A DNA stretch of 64,000 bases, from NCBI RefSeq assembly GCF_023074175.1, contig NZ_JADPKS010000174.1, forward strand, positions 113,160-177,159, given 5' to 3'. The stretch is from Bradyrhizobium sp. 139. GTDB taxonomy: Bacteria; Pseudomonadota; Alphaproteobacteria; Rhizobiales; Xanthobacteraceae. The notes below the pieces were generated by a model. That model was not told the DNA's origin. It did not search any database and saw nothing but the letters and a program-made list of their open reading frames with translations. Of this stretch, positions 17,355 to 26,749 are shown piece by piece. Numbering within the stretch: position 1 is the first letter of the stretch; each line of letters begins with the position of its first letter. A program made the position numbers and the translations under genes.

Positions 17355-17619
17355 GAACTAAACTCCATCTGGGGTGTGATCGCCTCGTTCGGCGCTGTTC
17401 TTGACGCGACAACCATGAGAGCGAGCTGTTTCGGTAGAGTTAATTCGATCGGACAAACCCGCTTCCCGCCCGATGCTTCTGCCCAGAGTGAATTTGGCCT
17501 TAAGGGCGCAGTTGCATTTCTTCCAGTTCCAGATGCGCATCGCGCGCGCCGCCGACTTCACCGTCCCTTAAATTTCACGGAGTAGGCGTAAGCGGGATCA
17601 GAAATTCGGAAGAGAGGCG
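17355..17619. other. Intergenic region carrying the flp promoter (- strand) and the start of the + strand hydroxylase gene
   Basis: 265 nt without a recognisable gene. The - strand promoter of flp must lie here, but no sigma-54 or clean -35/-10 pair could be identified by eye. A single GTTAAT word (17438-17443) is the only AT-rich motif resembling a CtrA half-site. Confidence 0.5.
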
Positions 17620-18450
17620 ATGATGTCGAGCCTGCCCATGCAAGTCGCCCTGATGCTCGGCGAGACCATCGAGAAGGTGGTCCCCGTCACCTTCGTGCTC
17701 GCGGCGGTATTCACCGTACTTGAGCATTTCTGGGCCTGCAATCCCGGCGCCCCGTGGTGGCGCAAGCGCGAGATCCTCACCGACATCTGCTACTGGTTCT
17801 TCGTTCCGGTGTTCGCCCGCACCATGCGGATCGGACTCCTGATCGTCGGTGCCGGTGCCGTCTTCAACATCCACGACGCCGACGGGCTCATTGCCTTCTA
17901 CGACAACGGCCATGGCCCGCTGGCGCAGTTGCCGCTGTGGGTGCAGGCCTTGCTGTTCCTGGTGCTGTCCGATTTCATGCTGTACTGGCTGCACCGGCTG
18001 TTTCACGACGGCGGGTTCTGGAAGTACCACGCCATCCATCATTCGTCGGAGGAGATCGGGTGGATTTCCGCGGCCCGCTTCCATCCCGTCAATCTCATGC
18101 TCGGGACGATCGGCGTCGACGTCGTGCTGCTGATGGCCGGCATCTCCCCGAATGTCATGATCTGGGTCGGTCCGTTCACCACCTTCCATTCGGCCTTCGT
18201 GCACGCCAACCTGAACTGGACCTTCGGGCCGTTCAAATATGTGCTGGCGACGCCGGTGTTCCACCGCTGGCACCACACTGCGCTTGAAGAGGGCGGTGAC
18301 ACCAATTTTGCCGGGACGTTCCCGATCTGGGACGTGCTGTTCGGCACCTTCCGCATGCCGCAGGGGAAACTGCCGCAGGATTACGGCAAGGACGAAGCGA
18401 CCATGCCGAAGGAGATCGGGGGCCAATTGGCGTTTCCGTTCCGGCAGTAA
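17620..18450 (+). CDS. Sterol desaturase / fatty acid hydroxylase family membrane protein
   Basis: A 276-residue membrane di-iron enzyme of the fatty acid hydroxylase superfamily. The His clusters that bind the two irons are present: HRLFH (near residue 126), HAIHHSS (near 140) and HRWHH (near 216). Four or so hydrophobic segments surround them. Members hydroxylate or desaturate sterols, carotenoids, fatty acids or sphingolipids; the substrate here cannot be told. An AGAGAGG-type ribosome site precedes the ATG. It interrupts the pilus locus without an obvious link to it. Confidence 0.87.
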   Translation: MMSSLPMQVALMLGETIEKVVPVTFVLAAVFTVLEHFWACNPGAPWWRKREILTDICYWFFVPVFARTMRIGLLIVGAGAVFNIHDADGLIAFYDNGHGPLAQLPLWVQALLFLVLSDFMLYWLHRLFHDGGFWKYHAIHHSSEEIGWISAARFHPVNLMLGTIGVDVVLLMAGISPNVMIWVGPFTTFHSAFVHANLNWTFGPFKYVLATPVFHRWHHTALEEGGDTNFAGTFPIWDVLFGTFRMPQGKLPQDYGKDEATMPKEIGGQLAFPFRQ

Positions 18451-18545
18451 GTGAAGCCCGTGTTAACCCAACCTTGACTGGCAAGTGTTCAAGTTGAAGC
18501 GCAGCGGAGGCCGCTCTGCTGGGCGTCTTGTGAGAGTAAAGCGTT

Positions 18546-19364
18546 ATGAAGTCCGCCCGTCTCATCGTTCTGGCGATCGCTCTGGTGGCTGGCGCCGCCG
18601 CCGCCTATCTGGCCAGCAGATCCGACACCAGCAACGTGCCTGCGGCTCCACCCGTCGCGCAGTTGCCGACCGTCGATGTTCTTGTCGCCAAGTCGGATAT
18701 CGGACTTGGTCAGACGGTGAATCCCGACCTCGTTGCATGGCAGACTTGGGTGAAATCGTCGGCAAGCGGCAGTTTCATTCGTCGCGACGAGCGGCCCGAA
18801 GCGGTTACAGAACTCACCGGCTCGATTGCGCGTCAACCGTTCATCGCTGGCGAGCCCATTCGCGACCAGAAGCTGGTCAAGGCCAATGGATCGGGTTTCA
18901 TGGCCGCCATCCTGCCGTCAGGCAAACGGGCCGTTTCAACGGAAATATCGGCAGAAACAGGCGCAGGCGGCTTCATCCTGCCGAACGACCGCGTCGACGT
19001 GGTCTTGACCAAGCGCGAGAAGACCGCGTCGAATCCCGATGCTCCTCCGGCGGCGGATATCATCACGTCGCAGGTCATTCTCCCCAGCATACGTGTTCTT
19101 GCCATTGACCAGGCGCCGAAGGAAAAAGACGGCCAGAACGCGGTGCTGGGAAAAACGGCCACGCTGGAATTGTCGCCCAACGAGGTGCAGATTCTGGCGC
19201 GAGCCCGTCTCGGCGGGACCTTGTCGCTCGCGCTTCGCAGCATCGCCGACGCCGAGAAAGCGAATGTCGCGAGTGCCGGTGACGGCAAGTTCATTACCGT
19301 GTACCGGGGATCCTCCGGCGGTTCGGAAGTGCTCAGTTGCGATCCCATGTGCGACCGGCGATAG
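18546..19364 (+). CDS. CpaB/RcpC pilus assembly protein, second copy with divergent C-terminus
   Basis: A 272-residue CpaB paralogue. It shares long identical blocks with the first copy, for example QLPTVDVLVAK, GEPIRDQKLVKA, GAGGFILPNDRVDV and VLAIDQAPKEKDGQNAV. The membrane anchor is at residues 4-22. The last 30 residues are unrelated to copy 1 and end in a Cys-containing tail (LSCDPMCDRR). It precedes two TadE/TadG-type pseudopilin genes on the + strand, so it may serve a variant of the same secretion system. Confidence 0.9.
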   Translation: MKSARLIVLAIALVAGAAAAYLASRSDTSNVPAAPPVAQLPTVDVLVAKSDIGLGQTVNPDLVAWQTWVKSSASGSFIRRDERPEAVTELTGSIARQPFIAGEPIRDQKLVKANGSGFMAAILPSGKRAVSTEISAETGAGGFILPNDRVDVVLTKREKTASNPDAPPAADIITSQVILPSIRVLAIDQAPKEKDGQNAVLGKTATLELSPNEVQILARARLGGTLSLALRSIADAEKANVASAGDGKFITVYRGSSGGSEVLSCDPMCDRR

Positions 19365-19368
19365 CCGT

Positions 19369-19390
19369 CCTTCACCCGGCGTGGTGAAGG
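19369..19390 (+). terminator. Hairpin between the second cpaB and tadE
   Basis: CCTTCACC (19369-19376) pairs with GGTGAAGG (19383-19390). No T-run follows, so this is probably an mRNA-stabilising or partial-termination hairpin rather than a full terminator. Confidence 0.3.
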
Positions 19391-19429
19391 GGACCGTTCA
19401 GCGAACGGTGGCGCGAAAGCCGATGATGG

Positions 19430-19445
19430 CTAACGGCTGATTAAC
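19430..19445. promoter_or_regulatory. CtrA-like site upstream of tadE
   Basis: CTAA-N7-TTAAC (19430-19445) differs at one base from the CtrA consensus TTAA-N7-TTAAC and lies about 100 nt before the preferred tadE start. The function is inferred from the consensus only. Confidence 0.4.
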
Positions 19446-19544
19446 GGAACGGACCCCGACGTTCCGGCTCCGCGAAACACTTCAACAATCAGTTTCCGTT
19501 ATTGAACGGGGCAGATGATCGCCGCCGCTGGAGAGTTTGACGCG

Positions 19545-20126
19545 ATGCCATCGCCTGCATCTACGAAATTTACGCTCCGGAAAGCGCTGCGTCGGTTTCG
19601 CAGCAACCGCCGCGGCTCCGCAGCCGTCGAGTTCGCGCTGGTCGCTCCGCTCTTCTTCGCGCTGCTGTTCGCCATCATCGAGACGGCGCTGATGTTCTTC
19701 GCGAGCCAGGTGCTCGAGACCATCACGCAGAATGCCGCGCGCGTGGTGCTGACCGGGCAGGCGCAAGCGCAGGGCGGCTCGGTGGCAGCCTGTCAGACCA
19801 CGCCCGGCGTGGCCATGGCGTGCGATCAGACAACGTTCAAGGCCTATGTCTGCACTCAGATCCCGGCGCTGTTTGATTGCAGTAAGCTCTTCGTCGACGT
19901 CGTGAGTAACAACTCCTTCGGGGCGCTCAGCCTTCCCAGCTATGGCGATTCCTGCAACTTCAACCCAGCCGGCATGCAGTACAGTGCCGGCAGCACCGGC
20001 CAAGTCGTCGTGGTGCGGCTCTTCTATCAATGGCCGCTCATCGTCACTGGCCTTGGCTACAACATCGGGTGCAGCAACAAGCGGCTGCTGGTTGCGACCA
20101 CCGCCTTCAAGAATGAACCCTTCTGA
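19545..20126 (+). CDS. tadE: TadE-like pseudopilin
   Basis: About 193 residues from the ATG at 19545, which has GGAG eleven bases upstream; an in-frame ATG at 19515 would add ten residues. A basic leader (RRFRSNRRGSAAVEFALVAP) is followed by the single membrane helix; the Gly-Ser-Ala-Ala-Val-Glu-Phe stretch is the TadE prepilin signature cut by CpaA. The rest is a periplasmic domain with several Cys. TadE and TadG are minor pilins needed for pilus assembly. Confidence 0.85.
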   Translation: MPSPASTKFTLRKALRRFRSNRRGSAAVEFALVAPLFFALLFAIIETALMFFASQVLETITQNAARVVLTGQAQAQGGSVAACQTTPGVAMACDQTTFKAYVCTQIPALFDCSKLFVDVVSNNSFGALSLPSYGDSCNFNPAGMQYSAGSTGQVVVVRLFYQWPLIVTGLGYNIGCSNKRLLVATTAFKNEPF

Positions 20127-20131
20127 GTCAC

Positions 20132-20764
20132 ATGGATCTGGGCGAAACGATGTTGGCGATTGCGGATATCTGGAGGAATGGCCGTCGCTCCGTGCGCGAT
20201 TTCGCCGCCGACAGGCGCGCGCTTGCGGCAACCGAATTCGCGGTGATCGTGCCGGTGATGCTGGTGATGTTCTTCGGCACCGTGGAGTTTTCGTCAGCAG
20301 TGGCGATCGATCGCAAAGTGACGTTGATCGCACGGACTCTGTCCGATTTGACATCGCAGTCGACGACGCTCGTCGATTCCGACATGCAGAATTCGTTTAC
20401 GGCAAGCATCTCGATCATCATGCCTTACGACGCTACTCTCGTGAGGGGCACGATCTCCCAGATCTATATCGATGCCAACAGTATTGCCACGGTCCAATGG
20501 AGCAAGTCCGGCACCATTGCGAGCGGCGCGACACAAGCGACGCTGGCGACCTCGGCTCGGAAGGCCGGCGACAAGGTAACCTCGACAATTCCCGCGTCGC
20601 TCCTGATGCCAAAGACCTACCTCGTACTCAGCGAGGTGAGCTACACTTACACACCTACCGTAGGCTACGTCTTGAAGTCGAGCATACCGCTGAGCGATGT
20701 CTCCTACACGCGGCCGCGCCAAGTCAGCTGCGTTCCTTACAACGGCGTACCGTCGTCGTGCTGA
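20132..20764 (+). CDS. TadE/TadG-type pseudopilin
   Basis: A 210-residue protein with the prepilin-like motif ALAATEFAVIVPVMLVMFFG (near residues 30-50) and a periplasmic beta-rich domain. It lacks the von Willebrand A domain and the large size of classical TadG, so TadE/TadG-like is the safest label. It follows tadE by 5 nt and precedes a strong terminator. An alternative start at 20150 would remove six residues. Confidence 0.82.
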   Translation: MDLGETMLAIADIWRNGRRSVRDFAADRRALAATEFAVIVPVMLVMFFGTVEFSSAVAIDRKVTLIARTLSDLTSQSTTLVDSDMQNSFTASISIIMPYDATLVRGTISQIYIDANSIATVQWSKSGTIASGATQATLATSARKAGDKVTSTIPASLLMPKTYLVLSEVSYTYTPTVGYVLKSSIPLSDVSYTRPRQVSCVPYNGVPSSC

Positions 20765-20793
20765 AATCTGCGAGCAGACCCTACAATGAGAAA

Positions 20794-20820
20794 AAAAGGC
20801 CGCGCATCGCGCGGCCTTTT
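20794..20820. terminator. Bidirectional terminator between the pseudopilins and cspA
   Basis: GGCCGCGC (20798-20805) and GCGCGGCC (20809-20816) form an 8-bp stem, flanked by AAAA on one side and TTTT on the other. It lies between convergent genes and should stop transcription from both. Confidence 0.85.
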
Positions 20821-20867
20821 CCTTTGGCTTGCTCGCTTGAGCCGATCCGGGCCAAAGGCCCGTGGGC

Positions 20868-21080
20868 TCAACCGGCGTCGCGGAGGTTGTCCGCTGCCGA
20901 CTTGCCGGAACGGCGGTCGGCCACGATCTCGTAGGAGACCTTCTGACCTTCACGCAGCGTGCCGAGGCCGGCGCGCTCGACGGCGCTGATATGTACGAAG
21001 ACGTCCTGGCCGCCATCGTCGGGCTGGATGAAGCCGAAGCCCTTTGTCGCGTTAAACCACTTCACGGTTCCCATGCTCAC
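20868..21080 (-). CDS. cspA: Cold-shock protein of the CspA family
   Basis: A 70-residue single cold-shock domain. RNP1 (KGFGFI) and RNP2 (VFVHIS) are intact, so RNA and single-stranded DNA binding is expected. The start is probably GTG at 21080, with AAGGAA seven bases upstream; an ATG two codons in is the alternative. It lies downstream of the IF-1 paralogue and RNA helicase genes on the same strand but is separated from them by 266 nt and may have its own promoter and leader. Confidence 0.93.
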   Translation of the reverse strand: MSMGTVKWFNATKGFGFIQPDDGGQDVFVHISAVERAGLGTLREGQKVSYEIVADRRSGKSAADNLRDAG

Positions 21081-21346
21081 GGGGTAGTTCCTTCTCAGAT
21101 ATACAGTGTCGAAGCCTACTTTCGCAGGCGGGTTAGATCGAGTTTCTGGAAGGGTCGTCAGCGTGTCTGAACCGGCTGTACCGGTGGATGCTAATGTCGT
21201 CCGGCCGAAAATCGATGAGCCGATTTTATTGGAATTAAGGCCTCAAAACAATCCTGACGCGCACGATTTTTTGATCCGCCGCGATGGACACGGCGGATCG
21301 GAATACAGGTCAGAATTCTACTTCCGCATGAGGTATTTGAAGCGGA
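21081..21346. other. Intergenic region upstream of cspA
   Basis: 266 nt between the IF-1 paralogue and cspA with no recognisable gene. It has AT-rich patches (about 21220-21275). A long 5' leader, as in many cold-shock genes, would fit here, but no particular structure was identified. Confidence 0.4.
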
Positions 21347-21634
21347 TCAGCGGCGACGGAACTGGCCGCCGCGCTGTCCGGGACGCGGAGGTCCGCCCGC
21401 CCCGCTGGGACGTTCGTCCTTGTGGCGGAAAATCAGCCGGCCCTTCTCGAGGTCATAGGGCGACATCTCCACCGTCACGCGGTCTCCCGCCAGCGTCTTG
21501 ATGCGGTTCTTCTTCATCTTGCCGGCGGTATAGGCGACGATCTCGTGTCCGGCGTCGAGTTGCACGCGGTAGCGCGCGTCGGGGAGGATTTCGGTGACCA
21601 GTCCTTCGAACTGGATCAGCTCTTCCTTAGCCAT
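21347..21634 (-). CDS. infA: Translation initiation factor IF-1 paralogue with Arg/Gly-rich tail
   Basis: A 95-residue protein whose first 72 or so residues are an S1-like IF-1 fold (MAKEELIQFEGLVTEILPDA; KMKKNRIKTLAGDRV; MSPYDLEKGRLIFRHK). Bacterial IF-1 usually stops there; this one adds about 22 residues rich in Gly, Pro and Arg, ending GQRGGQFRRR. It begins 23 nt after the helicase stop codon, so the two genes are probably co-transcribed. It may be a second IF-1 rather than the housekeeping one; the main infA is not in the window. Confidence 0.9.
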   Translation of the reverse strand: MAKEELIQFEGLVTEILPDARYRVQLDAGHEIVAYTAGKMKKNRIKTLAGDRVTVEMSPYDLEKGRLIFRHKDERPSGAGGPPRPGQRGGQFRRR

Positions 21635-21657
21635 GAATTTCTCCAGGTCGTGGACGG

Positions 21658-23196
<1,539 letters not shown>

Positions 23197-23700
23197 GTCG
23201 AAAGCGGGCGCCCGGCAATCAGCGGGGCACGCGCAATAAGGGTGTCGAATAGACACCTGCGTGTTTGGGGTGTCGGATGGCTTGTGGGATGGGGCAAGCC
23301 AGACGCCCGAAAGGGCTTAAGAACACGCGGCTCGCTACGACCGCTTGATTCGCAAGAGGTCTCGGACCCTCATATGGAACATCCACGGGGCGCTTTCAAG
23401 GCACGGCAGCCTGAAACGGCGATTGCGGTACAGAAATAGTTATGCCGGAAATTTAGACATAGCTGTAACTTTGCTCAAAAAATAACCAGCCTGCCGCATT
23501 AGCATACATTTTATTCGCCCAAATCTTGAGCAACCTCGCTGCGGCGAAAGTTGGATTGCGGTAAAATTGTCTAGTCTGACCAATAGGTTGGCATGTGCTC
23601 AGCCCATGGCATGGTTCTTGCGATTCCGTTAATCGCAGGCGGCCGTGGGGCCGTTTCGCAGCGTCTTATTTCACGTCTGCGTCAGGGAGATGATACCATC
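23197..23700. other. Divergent regulatory region between the helicase and urtA
   Basis: 504 nt without a gene. Towards the helicase it holds a small hairpin, GGTGTC-N5-GACACC (23241-23257), in the - strand leader. The stretch 23440-23575 is unusually AT-rich for this genome. The sigma-54 promoter of urtA is at 23607-23621. No clear NtrC or IHF site could be assigned by eye. Confidence 0.6.
23607..23621 (+). promoter_or_regulatory. Sigma-54 (RpoN) promoter of the urt/ure operon
   Basis: The sequence TGGCATG-GTTC-TTGC matches the -24/-12 consensus TGGCACG-N4-TTGC at every fixed base but one, with exact GG-to-GC spacing. It lies about 80 nt before the urtA ATG, predicting transcription from about 23633. 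Urea uptake genes are commonly under NtrC and RpoN nitrogen control, which fits. Confidence 0.8.
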
Positions 23701-25023
23701 ATGCTTACCAAATCCACTCACGATATAGCGGCGTCATTTAGCCGCCGCGGCGTGATCGCCGCGACCGCCGGACTGATGCTCGGTCTGGCCTCATTGACCG
23801 GCGCGAAGGCCGCCGACGACACCATCAAGGTCGGTGTGCTGCACTCCCTTTCCGGCACCATGGCCATCAGCGAAACCACGCTGAAGGACACCATCCTCTT
23901 CCTGATCGACGAGCAGAACAAGAAAGGCGGCGTGAACGGCAAGAAGCTCGAAGCCGTCGTCGTCGACCCCGCCTCCAACTGGCCGCTGTTCGCCGAGAAG
24001 GCGCGCGAACTCATCACCAAGGACAAGGTCTCGGTCGTGTTCGGCTGCTGGACCTCGGTATCGCGCAAATCGGTGCTCCCGGTTTTCAAGGAGCTGAACA
24101 GCATCCTGTTCTACCCCGTGCAGTACGAGGGCGAGGAAAGCGAGCGCAACGTGTTCTACACGGGTGCTGCGCCGAACCAGCAGGCGATCCCCGCCGTCGA
24201 CTATTTGATGAAGGACGAGAAAGTGAAGCGCTGGGTGCTCGCGGGCACCGACTACGTCTATCCGCGCACCACCAACAAGATCCTGGAAGCCTACCTGAAG
24301 TCGAAGGGTGTCGCCCAGGAAGACATCATGATCAATTACACGCCGTTCGGTCATTCCGACTGGCAGACGATCGTAGCCGACATCAAGAAATTCGGCTCTG
24401 CCGGCAAGAAGACCGCGGTGGTTTCGACCATCAACGGCGACGCCAACGTTCCCTTCTACAAGGAACTCGGCAACCAGGGCATCAAGGCGAAGGATATCCC
24501 GGTCGTCGCGTTCTCGGTGGGTGAGGAAGAGCTCGCTGGCATCGACACCAAGCCGCTGCTCGGCCACCTCGCCGCCTGGAACTACTTCCAGTCGATCAAG
24601 TCGCCGGAGAACGAGAAGTTCATCAAGGCGTGGCAGACCTACACCAAGAATCCGAAGCGCGTGACCAACGATCCGATGGAAGCGCACGTGATCGGCTTCG
24701 ACATGTGGGTCAAGGCGGTCGAGAAGGTCAAGTCGACCGATCCCGACAAGGTCATCGACGCTCTCCCGGGTATCGAAGCCAAGAATCTGACCGGCGGTAC
24801 CTCCAAGATGCTTCCGAACCACCACATCACCAAGCCGGTGTTCATCGGCGAGATCAAGGCGAACGGCCAGTTCGACGTGGTCTGGAAGACGCCCGGTCTC
24901 GTTGCCGGCGACGCCTGGTCGAAGGAGCTCGACGGCTCCAAGGACCTGGTCGGCGATTGGGTCGGCAAGAAGTGCGGCAATTTTAACACCAAGACCAACA
25001 AGTGCCTCGGCTCGGGCTCCTGA
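23701..25023 (+). CDS. urtA: Urea ABC transporter substrate-binding protein
   Basis: About 440 residues from MLTKSTHD (23701), with GGGAGA upstream; the longer frame from 23593 would start upstream of the promoter. The leader has a twin-arginine-like start (SFSRRGVIAATAG) and a cleavage site near AKAADDTI. The mature protein is a type 1 periplasmic binding fold closely resembling UrtA (HSLSGTMAISETTLKD; WTSVSRKSVLPVFKE; LFYPVQYEGEE). It captures urea or short amides in the periplasm. It heads the urtABCDE operon. Confidence 0.95.
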   Translation: MLTKSTHDIAASFSRRGVIAATAGLMLGLASLTGAKAADDTIKVGVLHSLSGTMAISETTLKDTILFLIDEQNKKGGVNGKKLEAVVVDPASNWPLFAEKARELITKDKVSVVFGCWTSVSRKSVLPVFKELNSILFYPVQYEGEESERNVFYTGAAPNQQAIPAVDYLMKDEKVKRWVLAGTDYVYPRTTNKILEAYLKSKGVAQEDIMINYTPFGHSDWQTIVADIKKFGSAGKKTAVVSTINGDANVPFYKELGNQGIKAKDIPVVAFSVGEEELAGIDTKPLLGHLAAWNYFQSIKSPENEKFIKAWQTYTKNPKRVTNDPMEAHVIGFDMWVKAVEKVKSTDPDKVIDALPGIEAKNLTGGTSKMLPNHHITKPVFIGEIKANGQFDVVWKTPGLVAGDAWSKELDGSKDLVGDWVGKKCGNFNTKTNKCLGSGS

Positions 25024-25047
25024 TCCTAGGGCTCTCCTGATCCTAGG
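25017..25047 (+). repeat. Short direct repeat over the urtA stop codon
   Basis: The 14-nt word CTCCTGATCCTAGG occurs at 25017-25030 and again at 25034-25047. The first copy contains the urtA stop codon, the second lies just after it. It looks like a small tandem duplication. Confidence 0.7.
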
Positions 25048-25083
25048 ACTTCCGGTCGAAGTCTGACGGCTCATTGCACGACC

Positions 25084-25121
25084 GGAGAAGGCGGCGATCC
25101 CGCTGCCTTCTCCAATCTTTT
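25084..25121 (+). terminator. Terminator-like attenuator between urtA and urtB
   Basis: A 12-bp stem with one G-U pair (25084-25095 with 25102-25113) and a 6-nt loop is followed by a T-rich run (25116-25121). Placed after the binding-protein gene and 18 nt before urtB, it would lower expression of the membrane components relative to UrtA. Confidence 0.7.
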
Positions 25122-25138
25122 CTGCCGGGGTCTTCACA

Positions 25139-26749
25139 GTGCCAGCCAATTTGTCCGCCCGTCTCTGTTCGTTTGCGCTCTCGTTGTTCCTGATCGCGTT
25201 CGCGCTGCCGGCCTTCGCCGGCCCGTTCGAGGATGCGGTCGCCAAATTCGCCAACGATGATTATTCCGATACCGAAGAGGCGATCGGCGTGGTCGCGAGC
25301 AGCGGCAATACGCTGGCTTTCCCCATCATCAGCGCGCTCCAGGACGGCCGACTGATGGCCGACCTTGATAGCAAGAAGGTTTACGTCACCGGCGCCGACG
25401 GCAAATCGATCGATGCCGCGACCGGCCAGCCGGTGGCCCGCGTTCCCGACAGCGCGAGCGCGGTCCGCCTCAACAACCGCCTGCGCCGCAGCGTCGATGC
25501 CGCAGTCGGCAGTCTGACGCTGATGTCGCCGGACCTCGGAATGCGCCTTCAAGCCGCACAATCCGTCTTCAAGTCGCACGAGGAGGCGGCGCTCGAGGCC
25601 GTCGAGGGCGCGCTCGCGAAGGAAACCAACAGGGCGGTCAAGGCCACCTTGGGCGACGCTCGTGCCGCAATTCTGCTGTACAAGTCCGACGCGACCGAAG
25701 TGCAGAAGCTCGAAGCCGTTGCCACCATCAAGGCGCGCGGCGACCAGGAAGCGCTCGCTCTCCTCACCGGTATCGGCAGCGATCAGCCCGCCTCGGTGAC
25801 GAAAGCCGCCGCCAGCGCAATCGGCTCGATTCAGAGTTCGCTCGCGGTCTGGTCCATGGTGCAGAATGCCTGGTACGGCCTCTCGCTCGGCTCCGTGCTG
25901 CTGCTCGCCGCGATCGGGCTCGCCATCACCTTCGGCGTCATGGGCGTCATCAACATGGCTCATGGCGAGATGGTTATGATCGGGGCCTACACCACCTTCG
26001 TGGTGCAGGAGGTGATCCGCACCCGTTACCCGGTCCTGTTCGACTATTCGCTGCTGATCGCCGTGCCGCTCGCCTTCCTGGTCGCCGGCGCGCTCGGCGT
26101 CGTTATCGAGCGCAGCATCATCCGGTTTCTCTATGGCCGTCCGCTCGAGACGCTGCTCGCGACCTGGGGCCTGTCGCTGGTGCTGCAACAGGCGGTTCGC
26201 ACCATGTTCGGCCCGACCAACCGCGAGGTCGGCAATCCCTCCTGGATGAGCGGCGCCTTCGAGCTCGGCCAGATCACCATCACTTATAACCGGCTCTGGA
26301 TCCTCTGCTTCACGCTCGCAGTCTTCGCGATCCTGCTCGCGATGCTGCGCTACACCGCGCTGGGGCTGGAGATGCGCGCGGTGACGCAGAACCGCCGCAT
26401 GGCGGCCTCGATGGGCATCGCAACCTCGCGCGTCGACGCCCTGACCTTCGGCCTCGGCTCGGGCATTGCGGGCATCGCCGGCGTGGCGCTGTCACAGATC
26501 GACAATGTCAGCCCCAATCTCGGCCAGAGCTACATCATCGACAGTTTCATGGTCGTGGTGTTCGGCGGCGTCGGCAATCTCTGGGGTACGCTGGTCGGCG
26601 CCTTCACGCTCGGCATCGCCAACAAGTTCCTGGAGCCGGTCGCCGGCGCCGTGCTCGGCAAGATCGCCATCCTGGTGCTCATCATCCTGTTCATTCAAAA
26701 GCGGCCGCGCGGACTGTTCGCGCTCAAGGGCCGTGCGGTGGAAGCATGA
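25139..26749 (+). CDS. urtB: Urea ABC transporter permease UrtB
   Basis: A 536-residue protein. A signal-like N-terminus and an approximately 230-residue soluble domain, as in proteobacterial UrtB, are followed by a LivH-type permease domain with about eight helices (AIGLAITFGVMGVINMAHGE; GVVIERSIIRFLYGRPLE; VFGGVGNLWGTLVGAF). The start is GTG at 25139. It forms the urea channel with UrtC, whose start overlaps its stop by 4 nt. Confidence 0.94.
   Translation: MPANLSARLCSFALSLFLIAFALPAFAGPFEDAVAKFANDDYSDTEEAIGVVASSGNTLAFPIISALQDGRLMADLDSKKVYVTGADGKSIDAATGQPVARVPDSASAVRLNNRLRRSVDAAVGSLTLMSPDLGMRLQAAQSVFKSHEEAALEAVEGALAKETNRAVKATLGDARAAILLYKSDATEVQKLEAVATIKARGDQEALALLTGIGSDQPASVTKAAASAIGSIQSSLAVWSMVQNAWYGLSLGSVLLLAAIGLAITFGVMGVINMAHGEMVMIGAYTTFVVQEVIRTRYPVLFDYSLLIAVPLAFLVAGALGVVIERSIIRFLYGRPLETLLATWGLSLVLQQAVRTMFGPTNREVGNPSWMSGAFELGQITITYNRLWILCFTLAVFAILLAMLRYTALGLEMRAVTQNRRMAASMGIATSRVDALTFGLGSGIAGIAGVALSQIDNVSPNLGQSYIIDSFMVVVFGGVGNLWGTLVGAFTLGIANKFLEPVAGAVLGKIAILVLIILFIQKRPRGLFALKGRAVEA

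Noticed and set aside
23256..23593. Longer starts for the helicase (23256) and for urtA (23593)
   Set aside because: The first adds a Cys-rich segment over a hairpin; the second begins upstream of the sigma-54 promoter and lacks a signal-peptide start.
23791..25254. 487-codon open frame on the - strand opposite urtA
   Set aside because: Composition is that of an antisense shadow and it spans the urtA terminator and the urtB start.
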